Below are positions 17,775-27,905 of a stretch of 37,302 nt of DNA, one piece after another (positions within the stretch are counted from its first letter, which is position 1; each line of letters starts with the position of its first letter). The translations under genes were made by a program, and so were the position numbers. The notes under the pieces are model-generated. The model had not been told where the DNA came from. It searched no databases and saw nothing but the letters and a program-made list of their open reading frames with translations. The DNA is from Ekhidna sp. (lineage in GTDB: Bacteria > Bacteroidota > Bacteroidia > Cytophagales > Cyclobacteriaceae): positions 1-37,302 of the forward strand of contig JACONI010000117.1 in assembly GCA_014323825.1 (NCBI GenBank), read 5' to 3'.

Positions 17775-18377
17775 ATGGGAAATTACAGCGAGCATATCAT
17801 TCCTCACAATCATTATGTTAAAAGAGAGGACAGAGAAAAGAGAAGGGCACATAAATCCAAAGTGTTGTGGTTCACCGGATTGTCAGGTTCCGGGAAATCA
17901 ACTTTGGCTAATGGGTTAGAAGCCTACCTTCATCACCACGGACTATCTACTTACATTCTTGATGGTGACAATATCCGTACAGGGTTGAATAAAGATTTAG
18001 ATTTTTCTGATAACAGTCGAAAAGAAAATATCCGAAGAATTGCCGAAGTAGCCAGGCTTTTCTTAGATGCCGGGGTGATTGTATTGACTGCATTTATTTC
18101 ACCGTTTAAAGAAGATCGGGCAAATGCAAAAGCAGTCATTGGAGCAAATGATTTTATAGAAGTCCACGTAGATTGTCCGTTGGAGGTGTGCGAAGCAAGA
18201 GACGTGAAAGGGTTATATAAGAAGGCAAGAGCGGGTGAAATACAGCATTTCACCGGGATCGACTCTCCATTTGAAGAGCCGGAAGAACCGGAAATTCGAG
18301 TGAATACAGCAGCTAATTCATTGGAGAAATGCCTTGAGGAATTAAGGAATAAAATAGAATTGAAAATAAGGCTATGA
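17775..18377 (+). CDS. cysC: Adenylylsulfate (APS) kinase
   Basis: 200 aa P-loop kinase. Walker A GLSGSGKS (35-42), [16 protein letters not shown] for APS binding, the conserved FISPF lid-region block and [19 protein letters not shown] near the end. It phosphorylates APS to PAPS. It is the first gene of a four-gene PAPS block, 128 bp behind the UDP-xylose synthase gene, so it may have its own promoter. It overlaps cysD by 4 bp. Confidence 0.95.
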   Translation: MGNYSEHIIPHNHYVKREDREKRRAHKSKVLWFTGLSGSGKSTLANGLEAYLHHHGLSTYILDGDNIRTGLNKDLDFSDNSRKENIRRIAEVARLFLDAGVIVLTAFISPFKEDRANAKAVIGANDFIEVHVDCPLEVCEARDVKGLYKKARAGEIQHFTGIDSPFEEPEEPEIRVNTAANSLEKCLEELRNKIELKIRL

Positions 18378-19279
18378 CGAAGTATAATCTGACACATCTG
18401 AAAGAACTTGAAGCTGAATCGATCTTCATACTAAGAGAGGTAGCGGCTCAATTCCAAAAACCGGCTATTCTTTTCTCAGGAGGAAAAGATTCTATTTGTG
18501 TGGTTCACCTTGCCAAAAAAGCGTTTCATCCCGCTAAGTTTCCATTCCCTCTTGTACATATTGATACAGGGCATAATTTCCCCGAGACCATTAAGTTTCG
18601 AGATAATTTGGTGAAAAAACTGGGAGCAAAATTAATTATTGGCTCTGTTCAAAAATCAATTGATGAAGGACGCGCATCAGAAGAGAAAGGTAAAAATGCG
18701 AGCAGAAATGCAATCCAAACAGTTACTCTGCTTGATACTATTGAAGAGAATAAGTTTGATGCGTGTTTAGGCGGTGCCAGAAGAGATGAGGAGAAGGCAC
18801 GCGCCAAAGAGCGATTTTTCTCTCATAGAGATGAGTTTGGTCAATGGGATCCTAAAAACCAGCGTCCGGAATTGTGGAATATTTTTAATGGAAAGCACCA
18901 ATCCGGTGAACACTTCAGGGTTTTCCCTTTGAGCAATTGGACAGAGATGGATGTTTGGCAATACATATTGGCAGAGAAAATTGAGATTCCATCGCTCTAC
19001 TTTGCACACCAGCGAGAGGTGATCTGGAGGAATAATGCTTGGTTACCTGTTTCTCAGTACATCCAAATAGATAACGGTGAGGAGGTCACTACCAAGAAAT
19101 TGCGATTTAGAACGCTAGGAGATATTACGATTACCGGAGGTGTAGAATCTCAGGCGGATACACTGGAAAAGATCGTTGAAGAAGTAGCAGCCGCAAGGTA
19201 TACGGAGCGTGGAAATCGAGCAGATGACAAACGATCAGAAACAGCCATGGAAGACCGCAAAAAAGAAGGATATTTTTAA
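18374..19279 (+). CDS. cysD: Sulfate adenylyltransferase subunit 2
   Basis: 301 aa PP-loop protein: FSGGKDS (34-40), [27 protein letters not shown] and [15 protein letters not shown] are all CysD blocks; the [12 protein letters not shown] segment separates it from PAPS reductase. With CysN it forms ATP sulfurylase and makes APS. The start overlaps the cysC stop; the downstream cysN start is 18 bp away. Confidence 0.95.
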   Translation: MTKYNLTHLKELEAESIFILREVAAQFQKPAILFSGGKDSICVVHLAKKAFHPAKFPFPLVHIDTGHNFPETIKFRDNLVKKLGAKLIIGSVQKSIDEGRASEEKGKNASRNAIQTVTLLDTIEENKFDACLGGARRDEEKARAKERFFSHRDEFGQWDPKNQRPELWNIFNGKHQSGEHFRVFPLSNWTEMDVWQYILAEKIEIPSLYFAHQREVIWRNNAWLPVSQYIQIDNGEEVTTKKLRFRTLGDITITGGVESQADTLEKIVEEVAAARYTERGNRADDKRSETAMEDRKKEGYF

Positions 19280-19297
19280 TGCTTGTTACAATATAAG

Positions 19298-20557
19298 ATG
19301 AAGGGATATTTAGATATGGAACTCCTTCGCTTCACAACAGCAGGAAGCGTAGATGATGGTAAAAGCACATTAATTGGTCGATTACTATACGATTCAAAAT
19401 CAATTTTTGAAGATCAACTTCATCAGGTGAAAGAGACCAGTGAAAGAAGGGGTGCTGAAGAGGTAGACCTGGCTCTGCTTACGGATGGCTTAAAAGATGA
19501 GAGAGAACAGGGGATCACTATTGACGTAGCCTATAGATATTTTGCGACTCCAAAGCGAAAGTTCATCATAGCCGATACACCGGGGCATATTCAATACACT
19601 CGAAATATGGTAACCGGTGCCTCAACGGCCAACGTTGCATTGATTTTAATTGATGCAAGAAACGGTGTCGTTGACCAAACCTGTAGGCACTCTATCATAG
19701 CATCTTTGCTCCAGATTCCTCATTTAATTGTGTGTATTAATAAAATGGACTTGGTAAACTATGATGAGGTTGTATTTAAAAAGATTAAAGACGATTTTGA
19801 AGATTTTGCTTCCAAACTGGATGTGAAGGATGTCCGGTTTATCCCAATAAGTGCTCTGAAAGGAGATAATGTTGTGAATAGAAGTGATAAGATACCTTGG
19901 TATGAAGGATCTACCTTACTTTATGCACTTGAAAATATTCATATTGGCAGCGACCAAAACCATATTGACTGTCGCTTTCCTGTTCAGACGGTAATTCGAC
20001 CTCAGACGGATGAATTTCACGATTATAGGGGTTATGCAGGCAGAATTGTCGGTGGGATTTTTAAACCGGGTGATGAAGTCATTGTATTACCTTCCGGTTT
20101 TACATCAAAAGTTAAATCTATAGATACATTTGAAGGGCCGGTTAAGGAGGCTTTTGCTCCAATGTCTGTAACCATTAATTTGGAAGATGATATTGATATT
20201 AGCAGAGGTGATATGATTGTAAGAACAAACAATAAACCGGAGCCTAAACAGGATATTGAAGTAATGCTTTGTTGGCTAAATAATAAAGGGCCAATGCCCC
20301 GTGCAAAGTATATAATCAGGCATACGACCTCTGAAGCCAAAGCTATGATTAAAGAAATACGATACAAACTTGACATTAGTACACTTCATAGGAATGAACA
20401 AGAGAAGAGCATAGGTGCGAATGATATCTGCCGAGCCTCTTTGCGTACTACTAAACCTTTATTGATTGATTCTTACAGAAAGAATAGGAGTACAGGAAGC
20501 ATCATTCTGATAGATGAAGGGACAAATGAAACCGTAGCTGCGGGGATGGTTATATGA
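19298..20557 (+). CDS. cysN: Sulfate adenylyltransferase subunit 1 (GTPase)
   Basis: About 419 aa EF-Tu-like GTPase. G1 in GSVDDGKST, G3 in ADTPGHIQYTRNM, G4 NKMD, followed by beta-barrel domains. GTP hydrolysis drives APS formation by CysD. It has no fused APS kinase domain, consistent with the separate cysC upstream. The frame is open from a TTG at 19283, but ATG 19298 (MKGYLDMELLRF) or 19316 matches the usual N-terminus better. It overlaps cysQ by 4 bp. Confidence 0.94.
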   Translation: MKGYLDMELLRFTTAGSVDDGKSTLIGRLLYDSKSIFEDQLHQVKETSERRGAEEVDLALLTDGLKDEREQGITIDVAYRYFATPKRKFIIADTPGHIQYTRNMVTGASTANVALILIDARNGVVDQTCRHSIIASLLQIPHLIVCINKMDLVNYDEVVFKKIKDDFEDFASKLDVKDVRFIPISALKGDNVVNRSDKIPWYEGSTLLYALENIHIGSDQNHIDCRFPVQTVIRPQTDEFHDYRGYAGRIVGGIFKPGDEVIVLPSGFTSKVKSIDTFEGPVKEAFAPMSVTINLEDDIDISRGDMIVRTNNKPEPKQDIEVMLCWLNNKGPMPRAKYIIRHTTSEAKAMIKEIRYKLDISTLHRNEQEKSIGANDICRASLRTTKPLLIDSYRKNRSTGSIILIDEGTNETVAAGMVI

Positions 20558-21324
20558 GAACAGATTTGAGAGAATTACTATCCATTGCTAAAGAAGCGAG
20601 TTTAGCTGCAGGCAGAGAAATCATCCGGATTTATGAAACAGGCGATTTTTCTATTAAAGCCAAGTCCGACGATTCCCCACTCACAAAAGCGGATACAGCG
20701 GCACATCAGAAAATTACTTCCATTTTGGAGGCAACAAATCTTCCGATTATCAGCGAAGAAGGGAAAGATATCCCATACGATGAGCGATCAAAATGGGAAT
20801 ACTTATGGATGGTTGACCCTTTGGACGGGACAAAAGAATTTATTAAAAGAAACGGAGAATTCACTGTTAATATAGCATTGATACATCATAATAAACCAAT
20901 TTTAGGAGTTGTCTATCCTCCTGTGTTGAAAGAACTTTATTGGGCTGTGATTGGCGGGGGATCTTTTCTTGAAAAAAACGGAGAATCAACTCGTTTAAAT
21001 ACAACCGGAAGATATCTAAGCGACTCCGGACTCAAAGTAGTTACATCCAGGTCTCACATAAGCACTGAAACAGAAGGATACCTAAAAAAGCTGAATCAAC
21101 CCAAAATTGTATCTAAAGGGAGTTCTTTGAAATTTCTACTGGTAGCTTCCGGGGAGGCCGATCTTTATCCTCGTTTTGGTCCCACGATGGAATGGGATAC
21201 CGCTGCTGCTCATATCATAGTTAGCGAAGCAGGAGGTAGAGTTGTTTTAGAAAATCAAGATTTTCCATTGGCTTACAATAAAAAGAATTTATTAAATCCA
21301 AATTTTATAGTTTTGCCACGTTAA
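20554..21324 (+). CDS. cysQ: 3'(2'),5'-bisphosphate nucleotidase
   Basis: 256 aa inositol-monophosphatase-fold enzyme with metal-binding DPLDGTKEF (D88, D91) and EWDTAAAHIIVSEAGG near the C-terminus; ISEEGKDIP holds the first acidic site. It hydrolyses PAP, the inhibitory by-product when PAPS donates sulfate. Its coupling to cysCDN makes a self-contained PAPS supply and recycling block. A general phosphatase role is possible, but the context favours PAP. Confidence 0.92.
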   Translation: MRTDLRELLSIAKEASLAAGREIIRIYETGDFSIKAKSDDSPLTKADTAAHQKITSILEATNLPIISEEGKDIPYDERSKWEYLWMVDPLDGTKEFIKRNGEFTVNIALIHHNKPILGVVYPPVLKELYWAVIGGGSFLEKNGESTRLNTTGRYLSDSGLKVVTSRSHISTETEGYLKKLNQPKIVSKGSSLKFLLVASGEADLYPRFGPTMEWDTAAAHIIVSEAGGRVVLENQDFPLAYNKKNLLNPNFIVLPR

Positions 21325-21336
21325 AAAATTCATTCT

Positions 21337-23832
21337 ATGAAAGCACTGAGGTGTTTGCTTATTACAATCAACTTTATATTCGGTTTGGTTTCCTACACTC
21401 AAAATCTGGATAGCCCTTCATCAAATGATTTGAATAATGTCAATATTGATGAGTTATCCGATGAACAGATTCAACAATTTTTAGATAAGGTTAAGGAAAA
21501 CAGGCTCACTTTAGAGCAGGCGGAACTAATAGCTAAACAAAGAGGAGTATCTAGTTTTCAGTTGTCCAAACTTAGAGACCGAATCAGACTGCTCCAGGCA
21601 GATAGTAGTAGGAGAGAATTTATCAATATTTCACCTAATCGATCAAGAAAAAAAATTGAAGAAGGTGATAATCTGTATTCTTTCTTATTATCTCCTTCGG
21701 ATTCTCTGCAAGGCAAAGGCAGTAAACTGAAAATTTTTGGGATGGATATTTTCCGTAGACTTGATATTAATTTTGAGCCGTCATTAAATGCAGCGACACC
21801 TGAAGGTTATATCCTGGGAACCGGAGACGAAATAATCATTGATGTTTTTGGAGCATCAGAAATTACCTATCAGCAGTTCATTAATCCTGATGGGAAAATT
21901 TTAATTGGAGGTGTAGGACCGGTGAGTCTTGGAGGGCTTACCGTCAGACAAGCTAAAGTTCGTTTATTTAACAGACTTTCCACCATCTATTCAGGTTTAA
22001 AAGGTCAAAGCCCCAATACATTTATAAACGTTTCAATTGGAGACATCAGGTCAATAAAAGTAAATGTAGTAGGTGCAGTTACCCAGCCGGGGACTTACAC
22101 GATCTCATCATTCTCTACTGCATTTAATGTATTGTATTCTGCAGGGGGGCCGGGTGAGAATGGTTCCATGCGTGAAATACAAATAATACGAAAAGGCGAA
22201 AAAATAGCAACACTAGATATTTACAAGTATTTGTTTTTAGGTGAGGACTCCCAAAATCCTCAATTACTTGATCAGGATATAGTTCTTGTCAAACCTTATC
22301 TCAATAGAGTGAAACTGGCAGGTAATGTTAAGAATCCGGCGATTTATGAATTGAAAGAAGATGAAACCGTAGATTTTCTACTTTCAGTATCCGGCGGTTT
22401 TTCGGAAAAGGCTTTTAAGGAGTCTATAACAATTGATAGAGTCGGTAAAAAGGAAAAGCGTATAAAGACTGTGAATGTTGAGCATTTTTCTTTAGAGCAA
22501 ATTCAAAATGGAGACTCAATATTTGTAACTTCTTTAATGGACACCTACTCAAACAGGATAAGAATTCAGGGAGCTGTTAATCGTCCCGGTATTCACGAAC
22601 TAACTAAAGAGTTATCCCTCAGTAAAGTCATTTCTTTAGCCGGAGGTCTTCGCGAAGATGCTTATCTCAAAAGAGGAAATATTATAAGGCTGACTGACAG
22701 TTTAAGATTGACAAATCTCACATTTGACGTGAAAGAAGTTACAAAAGGCAATCAAGACATCTTGCTCAGTCCGGAAGATCTCATTGTGATTAATTCAATT
22801 TTTGACCTAGAGGAAAAGAAGTTAGTAACCATTCAAGGCCAAGTGCAAATTCCGGGAGATTATCCATTTGTTAGCGACATGAGCGTTGAAGATTTAATCA
22901 AACTTGCAGGCGGGTTAAAGGAGAATGCAAATGTTAAAAACGTTGAGGTAGCAAGAAGACTGTTGGCAGATAATGATCTAAGTAAATCATCCGACATTTT
23001 TACTTTCCCTATAAATAAAGACCTATCAGTAAATGAACAAGCATCATCATTTAAGTTAATGCCTTTTGATATAGTACTCATAAAGTCTACTCAATTAGTT
23101 AGAGATCAGAAGACCGTTAAAATTGAGGGCGAAGTGAAATATCCGGGTTTTTATGCACTTGAAACCAATGAAGATAAGATTTCAGATTTGCTCAAAAGAG
23201 CGGGTGGTTTGACAATTTATGGATATGCAGAAGGAGCCTATTTAATTAGAAGAACTGATTATTATGGATTCAATTCTGAAACAGGAGAGATCCCGGCAAA
23301 GAGTGATTTGTTGGAAGGAGAACTTTTCAAAGCACAACAAATTCGTGATTTATTGTTGAAAGACTCAATCAGTGATACAAATGAATTGATAGAAAAACAG
23401 AGAATTGGAATAAATCTTCCAAAAATACTGGAACAGCCTAATTCAAAATTTGATTTGATCTTAAAAAATGGAGATTTAATTAGCATTCCCCAAAAATTGG
23501 AAACGGTAAGAGTGCGAGGAGAAGTTTTATATCCAAATACAGTAAAATTTACCAAAGGTGCTTCCTTCAAGAAGTATATTTCTGCTTCCGGTGGCTTCTC
23601 ATCAAAAGCTAAAGTAGGGAAGTCATATGTTATTTATGCAAATGGGTCTGCTCAAAGAACAAAAAACTTTTTATTATTTAAAAACTTTCCCTCTGTAAAG
23701 CCGGGAGCAGATATTTTAATCCCTGTAAAAAAAGAGCAGGTAAAACTTTCTTCCACGGAAATAGTAGGGATAGCATCCGGGTTGGCTTCATTAGCTTTTA
23801 TTGTTTTCCAAATAGTCAATCTTAACAATTAA
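21337..23832 (+). CDS. Wza-like outer-membrane polysaccharide export protein (SLBB repeats)
   Basis: 831 aa with a signal peptide (~1-21, ending SYTQ). A helical charged region (ELSDEQIQQFLDKVKENRLTLEQ) precedes the polysaccharide export domain, which starts near GYILGTGDEIIIDVFG. Several SLBB-type domains follow (VNVVGAVTQPGTY, VKLAGNVKNPAIYEL, IRIQGAVNRPGIHEL, VTIQGQVQIPGDYPF, VKIEGEVKYPGFYAL, VRVRGEVLYPNTV). A last hydrophobic helix (GIASGLASLAFIVFQIV) may insert in the outer membrane. This long multi-SLBB form is common in Bacteroidota. It lies 12 bp behind cysQ and 48 bp ahead of the Wzz-like gene, its expected partner. Confidence 0.9.
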   Translation: MKALRCLLITINFIFGLVSYTQNLDSPSSNDLNNVNIDELSDEQIQQFLDKVKENRLTLEQAELIAKQRGVSSFQLSKLRDRIRLLQADSSRREFINISPNRSRKKIEEGDNLYSFLLSPSDSLQGKGSKLKIFGMDIFRRLDINFEPSLNAATPEGYILGTGDEIIIDVFGASEITYQQFINPDGKILIGGVGPVSLGGLTVRQAKVRLFNRLSTIYSGLKGQSPNTFINVSIGDIRSIKVNVVGAVTQPGTYTISSFSTAFNVLYSAGGPGENGSMREIQIIRKGEKIATLDIYKYLFLGEDSQNPQLLDQDIVLVKPYLNRVKLAGNVKNPAIYELKEDETVDFLLSVSGGFSEKAFKESITIDRVGKKEKRIKTVNVEHFSLEQIQNGDSIFVTSLMDTYSNRIRIQGAVNRPGIHELTKELSLSKVISLAGGLREDAYLKRGNIIRLTDSLRLTNLTFDVKEVTKGNQDILLSPEDLIVINSIFDLEEKKLVTIQGQVQIPGDYPFVSDMSVEDLIKLAGGLKENANVKNVEVARRLLADNDLSKSSDIFTFPINKDLSVNEQASSFKLMPFDIVLIKSTQLVRDQKTVKIEGEVKYPGFYALETNEDKISDLLKRAGGLTIYGYAEGAYLIRRTDYYGFNSETGEIPAKSDLLEGELFKAQQIRDLLLKDSISDTNELIEKQRIGINLPKILEQPNSKFDLILKNGDLISIPQKLETVRVRGEVLYPNTVKFTKGASFKKYISASGGFSSKAKVGKSYVIYANGSAQRTKNFLLFKNFPSVKPGADILIPVKKEQVKLSSTEIVGIASGLASLAFIVFQIVNLNN

Positions 23833-23880
23833 CTAATAGTGTTAAATCTTGATAAGTCTAATTCACTGTATTAAGCAATA

Positions 23881-24930
23881 ATGAAAAGCCAGGAAAGGGT
23901 AATTAAAGAAAATGAAATTGATTTAATCGGTTTTATTAAAATTTTTTGGTCAAAAAGAAGCCTTGTTGCTAAGATCACTGGTATATTTCTCTTAGTGGGA
24001 GTAATTATTGCCTTTACCTCAAAAGTGGAGTATAATTCTTCATGTAAGTTACTTCCTCAAGAGGAATCAGCAGCATCAGGCTTGGGAGGTATTGCAGGGA
24101 AATTCCTTAACTTACCAAATTTTAGCAATAGTAACAATGATTTGAATCCCGAGTTATATCCGGAGATTATTCAAAGTACACCTTTCTTAGACAAGTTGAT
24201 AAATACGCCGGTCTATTTTGAGAGATTAGATACTACCATCTCAAGTTATCATTATTTTACTGAATTTTATAAACCATCTTTGATTGACTATATATTAGAA
24301 TATACCATTGGCCTTCCGGGAAAGTTCTTTAAAAAAGACAAAAATGCCATTTCAAAAGATGCCTCCCGGATAAAAAGATACTCAGCAGAAGAGTGGGGAT
24401 TGATTCAAAACTATGCCGGTAGGTTATCCGTTTCTGTAGATCCTTCCACAAAAATTGTTAGTATTGAAACTGAACTTCCTGATCCGGTCGCCGTTGCTAT
24501 GATCAATACTCATCTAGTGGAGGATTTGACTAAAAATGTAATTGAATATAAAATAGAAAAGGCCAAGTTCAATCTCTCATTCATCCAGGATCGGTTTATT
24601 GAAGCTGAAAAAGAGTATGAAATCAAGCAGAAGCAATTGGCCAAGTTTAGCGATCGTAATCGAAATATTACGACCTCAATTGTTCGAAGTGAATATAGAC
24701 GTTTACAAAATGAATTAGATATATCCTTTGAAGTATATAAAAACCTTGCAAGCCAATTAGAACAAGCAAAGATTGAAGTAAAAAAAGAAACGCCGGTTTT
24801 TACTGTTCTTGAGCCGGTCAAAGTTCCCATCCATAAAAGCAAACCTAAGAAGAGAATAATAATTATTGGATCATTTTTTTTAGGGATTTTGGTATCTGCC
24901 ATCGCAATTTTCACGAAAGATTTTACTTGA
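23881..24930 (+). CDS. Wzz-like chain-length determinant / polysaccharide co-polymerase
   Basis: 349 aa with two membrane helices, at about 28-46 (VAKITGIFLLVGVIIAFTS) and 326-342 (RIIIIGSFFLGILVSAIAIF), around a large periplasmic domain with a coiled-coil region (AEKEYEIKQKQLAKFSDRNRN). The proline-containing block PVFTVLEPVKVPIHKSKPKKR before the second helix is the Wzz signature. There is no C-terminal tyrosine-kinase domain, so this is a PCP without a fused kinase. It follows the Wza-like gene directly, the normal export arrangement. Confidence 0.9.
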   Translation: MKSQERVIKENEIDLIGFIKIFWSKRSLVAKITGIFLLVGVIIAFTSKVEYNSSCKLLPQEESAASGLGGIAGKFLNLPNFSNSNNDLNPELYPEIIQSTPFLDKLINTPVYFERLDTTISSYHYFTEFYKPSLIDYILEYTIGLPGKFFKKDKNAISKDASRIKRYSAEEWGLIQNYAGRLSVSVDPSTKIVSIETELPDPVAVAMINTHLVEDLTKNVIEYKIEKAKFNLSFIQDRFIEAEKEYEIKQKQLAKFSDRNRNITTSIVRSEYRRLQNELDISFEVYKNLASQLEQAKIEVKKETPVFTVLEPVKVPIHKSKPKKRIIIIGSFFLGILVSAIAIFTKDFT

Positions 24931-24934
24931 TTTA

Positions 24935-26185
24935 ATGAAAAATATATCTATTATCGGGTTAGGCTATGTAGGTCTTCCGCTAGCTATTGAATTTAGCAAG
25001 AAATTCAATGTAATTGCGTTCGATATTAATCAAGCACGTATTAATGAGCTTCAATCGGGAATTGACAAAACATTGGAAGTTCCAAATAAAGAATTAAAGG
25101 AAGTGAAAAACCTTCTGTACACTTCCGAAATTGAAGAGCTAAAACAGGCTGATATCCACATTGTGACCGTTCCTACACCCATTGATAGAGCAAAGTCACC
25201 CGATCTTAATCCTTTAAAATCAGCCTCAAAGACTATAGGATCTATTTTAAAGAAAGACGATATAGTTATTTACGAATCTACCGTCTTCCCCGGTTGTACC
25301 GAGGAAGAGTGCATTCCTATCCTTGAAAAGGAAAGCGGACTCGTTTTTAATAAAGACTTTTTTTGTGGGTACTCACCGGAGAGAATTAATCCCGGAGACA
25401 AACAGCACCGTTTACCAACTATTAAAAAAGTTACTTCGGGGAGCACACCTGCAATAGCGAAAGAGATTGACAATCTTTATCAATCAGTAATAACTGTAGG
25501 GACTCATATGGTTTCGAGTATCAAAGTAGCTGAAGCAGCCAAGGTTATTGAGAACTCACAGCGTGATTTGAATATTGCGTTTGTAAACGAATTATCATTG
25601 ATCTTTGAAAAGATTGGCATTGATACAGCCGAGGTATTGGAAGCAGCAGCTACAAAATGGAATTTTCTCCCATTCAAGCCCGGATTAGTAGGCGGTCATT
25701 GTATAGGTGTTGATCCTTACTATTTAACGTACAAAGCAGAAAGCCTAGGGTATCATCCGGAGGTAATTATGGCAGGTAGACGGATTAATGACGGCATGGG
25801 AGTCTTCATTGCTAATCAGGTAGTGAAGATAATGGTATATAAAGGTATTCCCGTTAAAAGTTCTAAGTGTTTGGTAATGGGGATTACATTTAAAGAAGAT
25901 TGTCCTGACATTAGAAATTCAAGAGTTATTGATGTGATCCAAGAGTTAAGATCGTTTGGCTTGCAAGTTGATGTTTTTGATCCGCGTGCAGATTTTAGGG
26001 AAGTCAGAGAAGAGTATGGTATTGAACTCATCACAAAGGTTGTGAAGAAGTATGAAGTAGCAGTATTAGCCGTTGCTCATCATGATTTTAAAGCGTTTCC
26101 ATTGGAAGAGTATCTTCAGAAACCCTCAGTACTGTATGACGTGAAAGGATTCTTTGATAGGTCTAAAGTTGATAAAAGATTATGA
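24935..26185 (+). CDS. wbpA: UDP-N-acetylhexosamine 6-dehydrogenase (WbpA/TviB type)
   Basis: 416 aa UDP-sugar dehydrogenase. NAD motif GLGYVGLPLA (8-17), ESTVFPGCTEE, GYSPERINPGD, and the catalytic cysteine C256 in GGHCIGVDPYYL. Sequence style and gene context fit UDP-GlcNAc to UDP-GlcNAcA oxidation, the first step of the Wbp diacetamido-uronic acid pathway, whose other enzymes follow at once. A UDP-GalNAc or UDP-ManNAc substrate cannot be excluded from sequence alone. Confidence 0.86.
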   Translation: MKNISIIGLGYVGLPLAIEFSKKFNVIAFDINQARINELQSGIDKTLEVPNKELKEVKNLLYTSEIEELKQADIHIVTVPTPIDRAKSPDLNPLKSASKTIGSILKKDDIVIYESTVFPGCTEEECIPILEKESGLVFNKDFFCGYSPERINPGDKQHRLPTIKKVTSGSTPAIAKEIDNLYQSVITVGTHMVSSIKVAEAAKVIENSQRDLNIAFVNELSLIFEKIGIDTAEVLEAAATKWNFLPFKPGLVGGHCIGVDPYYLTYKAESLGYHPEVIMAGRRINDGMGVFIANQVVKIMVYKGIPVKSSKCLVMGITFKEDCPDIRNSRVIDVIQELRSFGLQVDVFDPRADFREVREEYGIELITKVVKKYEVAVLAVAHHDFKAFPLEEYLQKPSVLYDVKGFFDRSKVDKRL

Positions 26186-26224
26186 AAAAATTGTTAGATT
26201 CAGAGAGGAGGAACTTCCTAATAA

Positions 26225-27334
26225 ATGAGTAGGATTCAAATGGTTGACTTAAAAAGTCAATATCACGAGATTAAGCCCGAAATTGATCAGGCGATTCAAA
26301 ATGTAATTGACTCAACTGCATTTATTAACGGTCAGGCAGTTAGAGAATTTGCCTCCAATCTGGCAGCATGGAATAAGACTAAATATGTGGTGCCATGTGC
26401 AAACGGGACGGACGGATTACAAATAGCCATGATGGCACTGAATTTAAGTCCCGGAGATGAAGTCATTGTTCCTGCATTTACCTATATCGCCACGGTTGAA
26501 GTTATCGCTTTGCTAGGTTTAAAGCCTGTGTTTGTAGATGTTGACCCAAGGACGTTTAATATAAATCTTTCCGGTGCTGAGAAGAAGATAAATATTAAAA
26601 CAAAAGCCATTGTTCCGGTTCACTTATACGGTCAATGCGCTGAAATGGATGCACTGTTAGCATTCGCAAAAAAGCATAAACTTTTTGTGATTGAAGACCT
26701 CGCGCAGGCCATAGGAAGTGAGTACAAAGGAAGTCGTACAGGAAATATGGGAGATATAGGAGTGACCTCATTTTTCCCTTCTAAAAATTTGGGTTGTTTT
26801 GGAGATGGAGGGGCCATTTTCACAAATGATGACGAGCTGGCAGGTAAGATTCAAATGATTGCAAATCATGGTCAATCAAAAAAATATTACCATGATACAA
26901 TAGGATTAAATTCTCGCTTAGATACATTACAGGCATCGATTCTAAATGAAAAACTCAAGCATTTGGATGGATACATTGAAAACAGAAGAAATGCAGCAAA
27001 GCAATATGACGAATTACTGGAAAATCTGACCGGAAAGTTGGAAATCCCCTATCGATCAGCCGACATTACACATGTTTTTCATCAATACACGATCAAAGTG
27101 GCTTTAGAAAGAGACCAATTGAAAAGTTTCCTTTCAAAAAAGGGAATTCCTTCAATGATCTATTACCCTTTACCCATACCCAAGCAAAAAGCATATCAAA
27201 AATATACCTCTGATTCTTTTCCGGTTTCCGAGCAACTTGCAAACCAGGTGCTGAGCCTGCCAATGCATACCCATTTGATTTCTTCGGATATAGCGTTTAT
27301 TTGTGATACAATTAAATCATTCTTTCATGAATAA
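26225..27334 (+). CDS. wbpE: DegT/DnrJ-family 3-aminotransferase (WbpE-like)
   Basis: 369 aa PLP-dependent sugar aminotransferase. The N-terminus MVDLKSQYHEIKPEID is typical of the WbpE/WlbC branch. NGTDGLQIAM binds phosphate, EDLAQAIGS holds the PLP-contacting Asp, and K187 in FFPSKNLGCFGDGG is the Schiff-base lysine. It is expected to install the 3-amino group on UDP-3-keto-GlcNAcA. It lies 39 bp behind the dehydrogenase and overlaps the acetyltransferase by 8 bp. Confidence 0.87.
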   Translation: MSRIQMVDLKSQYHEIKPEIDQAIQNVIDSTAFINGQAVREFASNLAAWNKTKYVVPCANGTDGLQIAMMALNLSPGDEVIVPAFTYIATVEVIALLGLKPVFVDVDPRTFNINLSGAEKKINIKTKAIVPVHLYGQCAEMDALLAFAKKHKLFVIEDLAQAIGSEYKGSRTGNMGDIGVTSFFPSKNLGCFGDGGAIFTNDDELAGKIQMIANHGQSKKYYHDTIGLNSRLDTLQASILNEKLKHLDGYIENRRNAAKQYDELLENLTGKLEIPYRSADITHVFHQYTIKVALERDQLKSFLSKKGIPSMIYYPLPIPKQKAYQKYTSDSFPVSEQLANQVLSLPMHTHLISSDIAFICDTIKSFFHE

Positions 27335-27905
27335 CGATTATTTTGTACATAAGTCCTCCTATATTGATCAACCTTGTGAGATAAGTGAGGGAGTAAAAAT
27401 CTGGCATTTTTCCCATATTATGAAAAATACAAAGATTGGAAGGAATTGCAACATTGGTCAGAATGTTGTAATATCACCGGGTGTAATATTAGGAGAAAAT
27501 TGTAAGGTTCAAAATAATGTTTCAATTTATACGGGTGTAACTTGTGATGATAATGTATTCCTTGGGCCTTCCATGGTTTTCACTAACGTAATTAATCCCA
27601 GAAGTGAAATAAATCGAAAGAGCGAATATGCCAAAACCCATGTTGGCAGAGGTGCAACAATCGGAGCGAATGCAACAATCATTTGCGGTAATAATATTGG
27701 TAATTACGCCTTTATTGGTGCAGGGACGGTTGTTACAAAAGATGTACTACCTTACGCTCTTTTAGTAGGCAATCCCGGCCGGCAAATTGGATGGATGAGC
27801 ACGCAAGGTCAGCGGTTGGTTTTTGGAGAAGATGAGTATGCCGTATGTCTGCAATCCGGAGAACGTTACAGGCTAAAAGGGGGGGAAATTGAAAAAATTG
27901 ATTGA
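27327..27905 (+). CDS. wbpD: WbpD-like 3-N-acetyltransferase (left-handed beta-helix)
   Basis: 192 aa hexapeptide-repeat acyltransferase. VKIWHFSHIMKNTKIGRNC, the repeats through VSIYTGVTCDDNVFLGPSMVF, then NPRSEINRKSEY and GRGATIGANATIICG closely follow the WbpD/WlbB pattern. It should acetylate the 3-amino group of UDP-GlcNAc3NA to give UDP-2,3-diacetamido-glucuronate. I choose ATG 27327 (MNNDYFV); the frame is open from ATG 27303 inside the previous gene. It overlaps the oxidoreductase gene by 4 bp. Confidence 0.87.
   Translation: MNNDYFVHKSSYIDQPCEISEGVKIWHFSHIMKNTKIGRNCNIGQNVVISPGVILGENCKVQNNVSIYTGVTCDDNVFLGPSMVFTNVINPRSEINRKSEYAKTHVGRGATIGANATIICGNNIGNYAFIGAGTVVTKDVLPYALLVGNPGRQIGWMSTQGQRLVFGEDEYAVCLQSGERYRLKGGEIEKID

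Noticed and set aside
18374-19279. PAPS reductase (CysH) for the PP-loop protein
   Set aside because: The [15 protein letters not shown] block and the adjacent CysN identify CysD.
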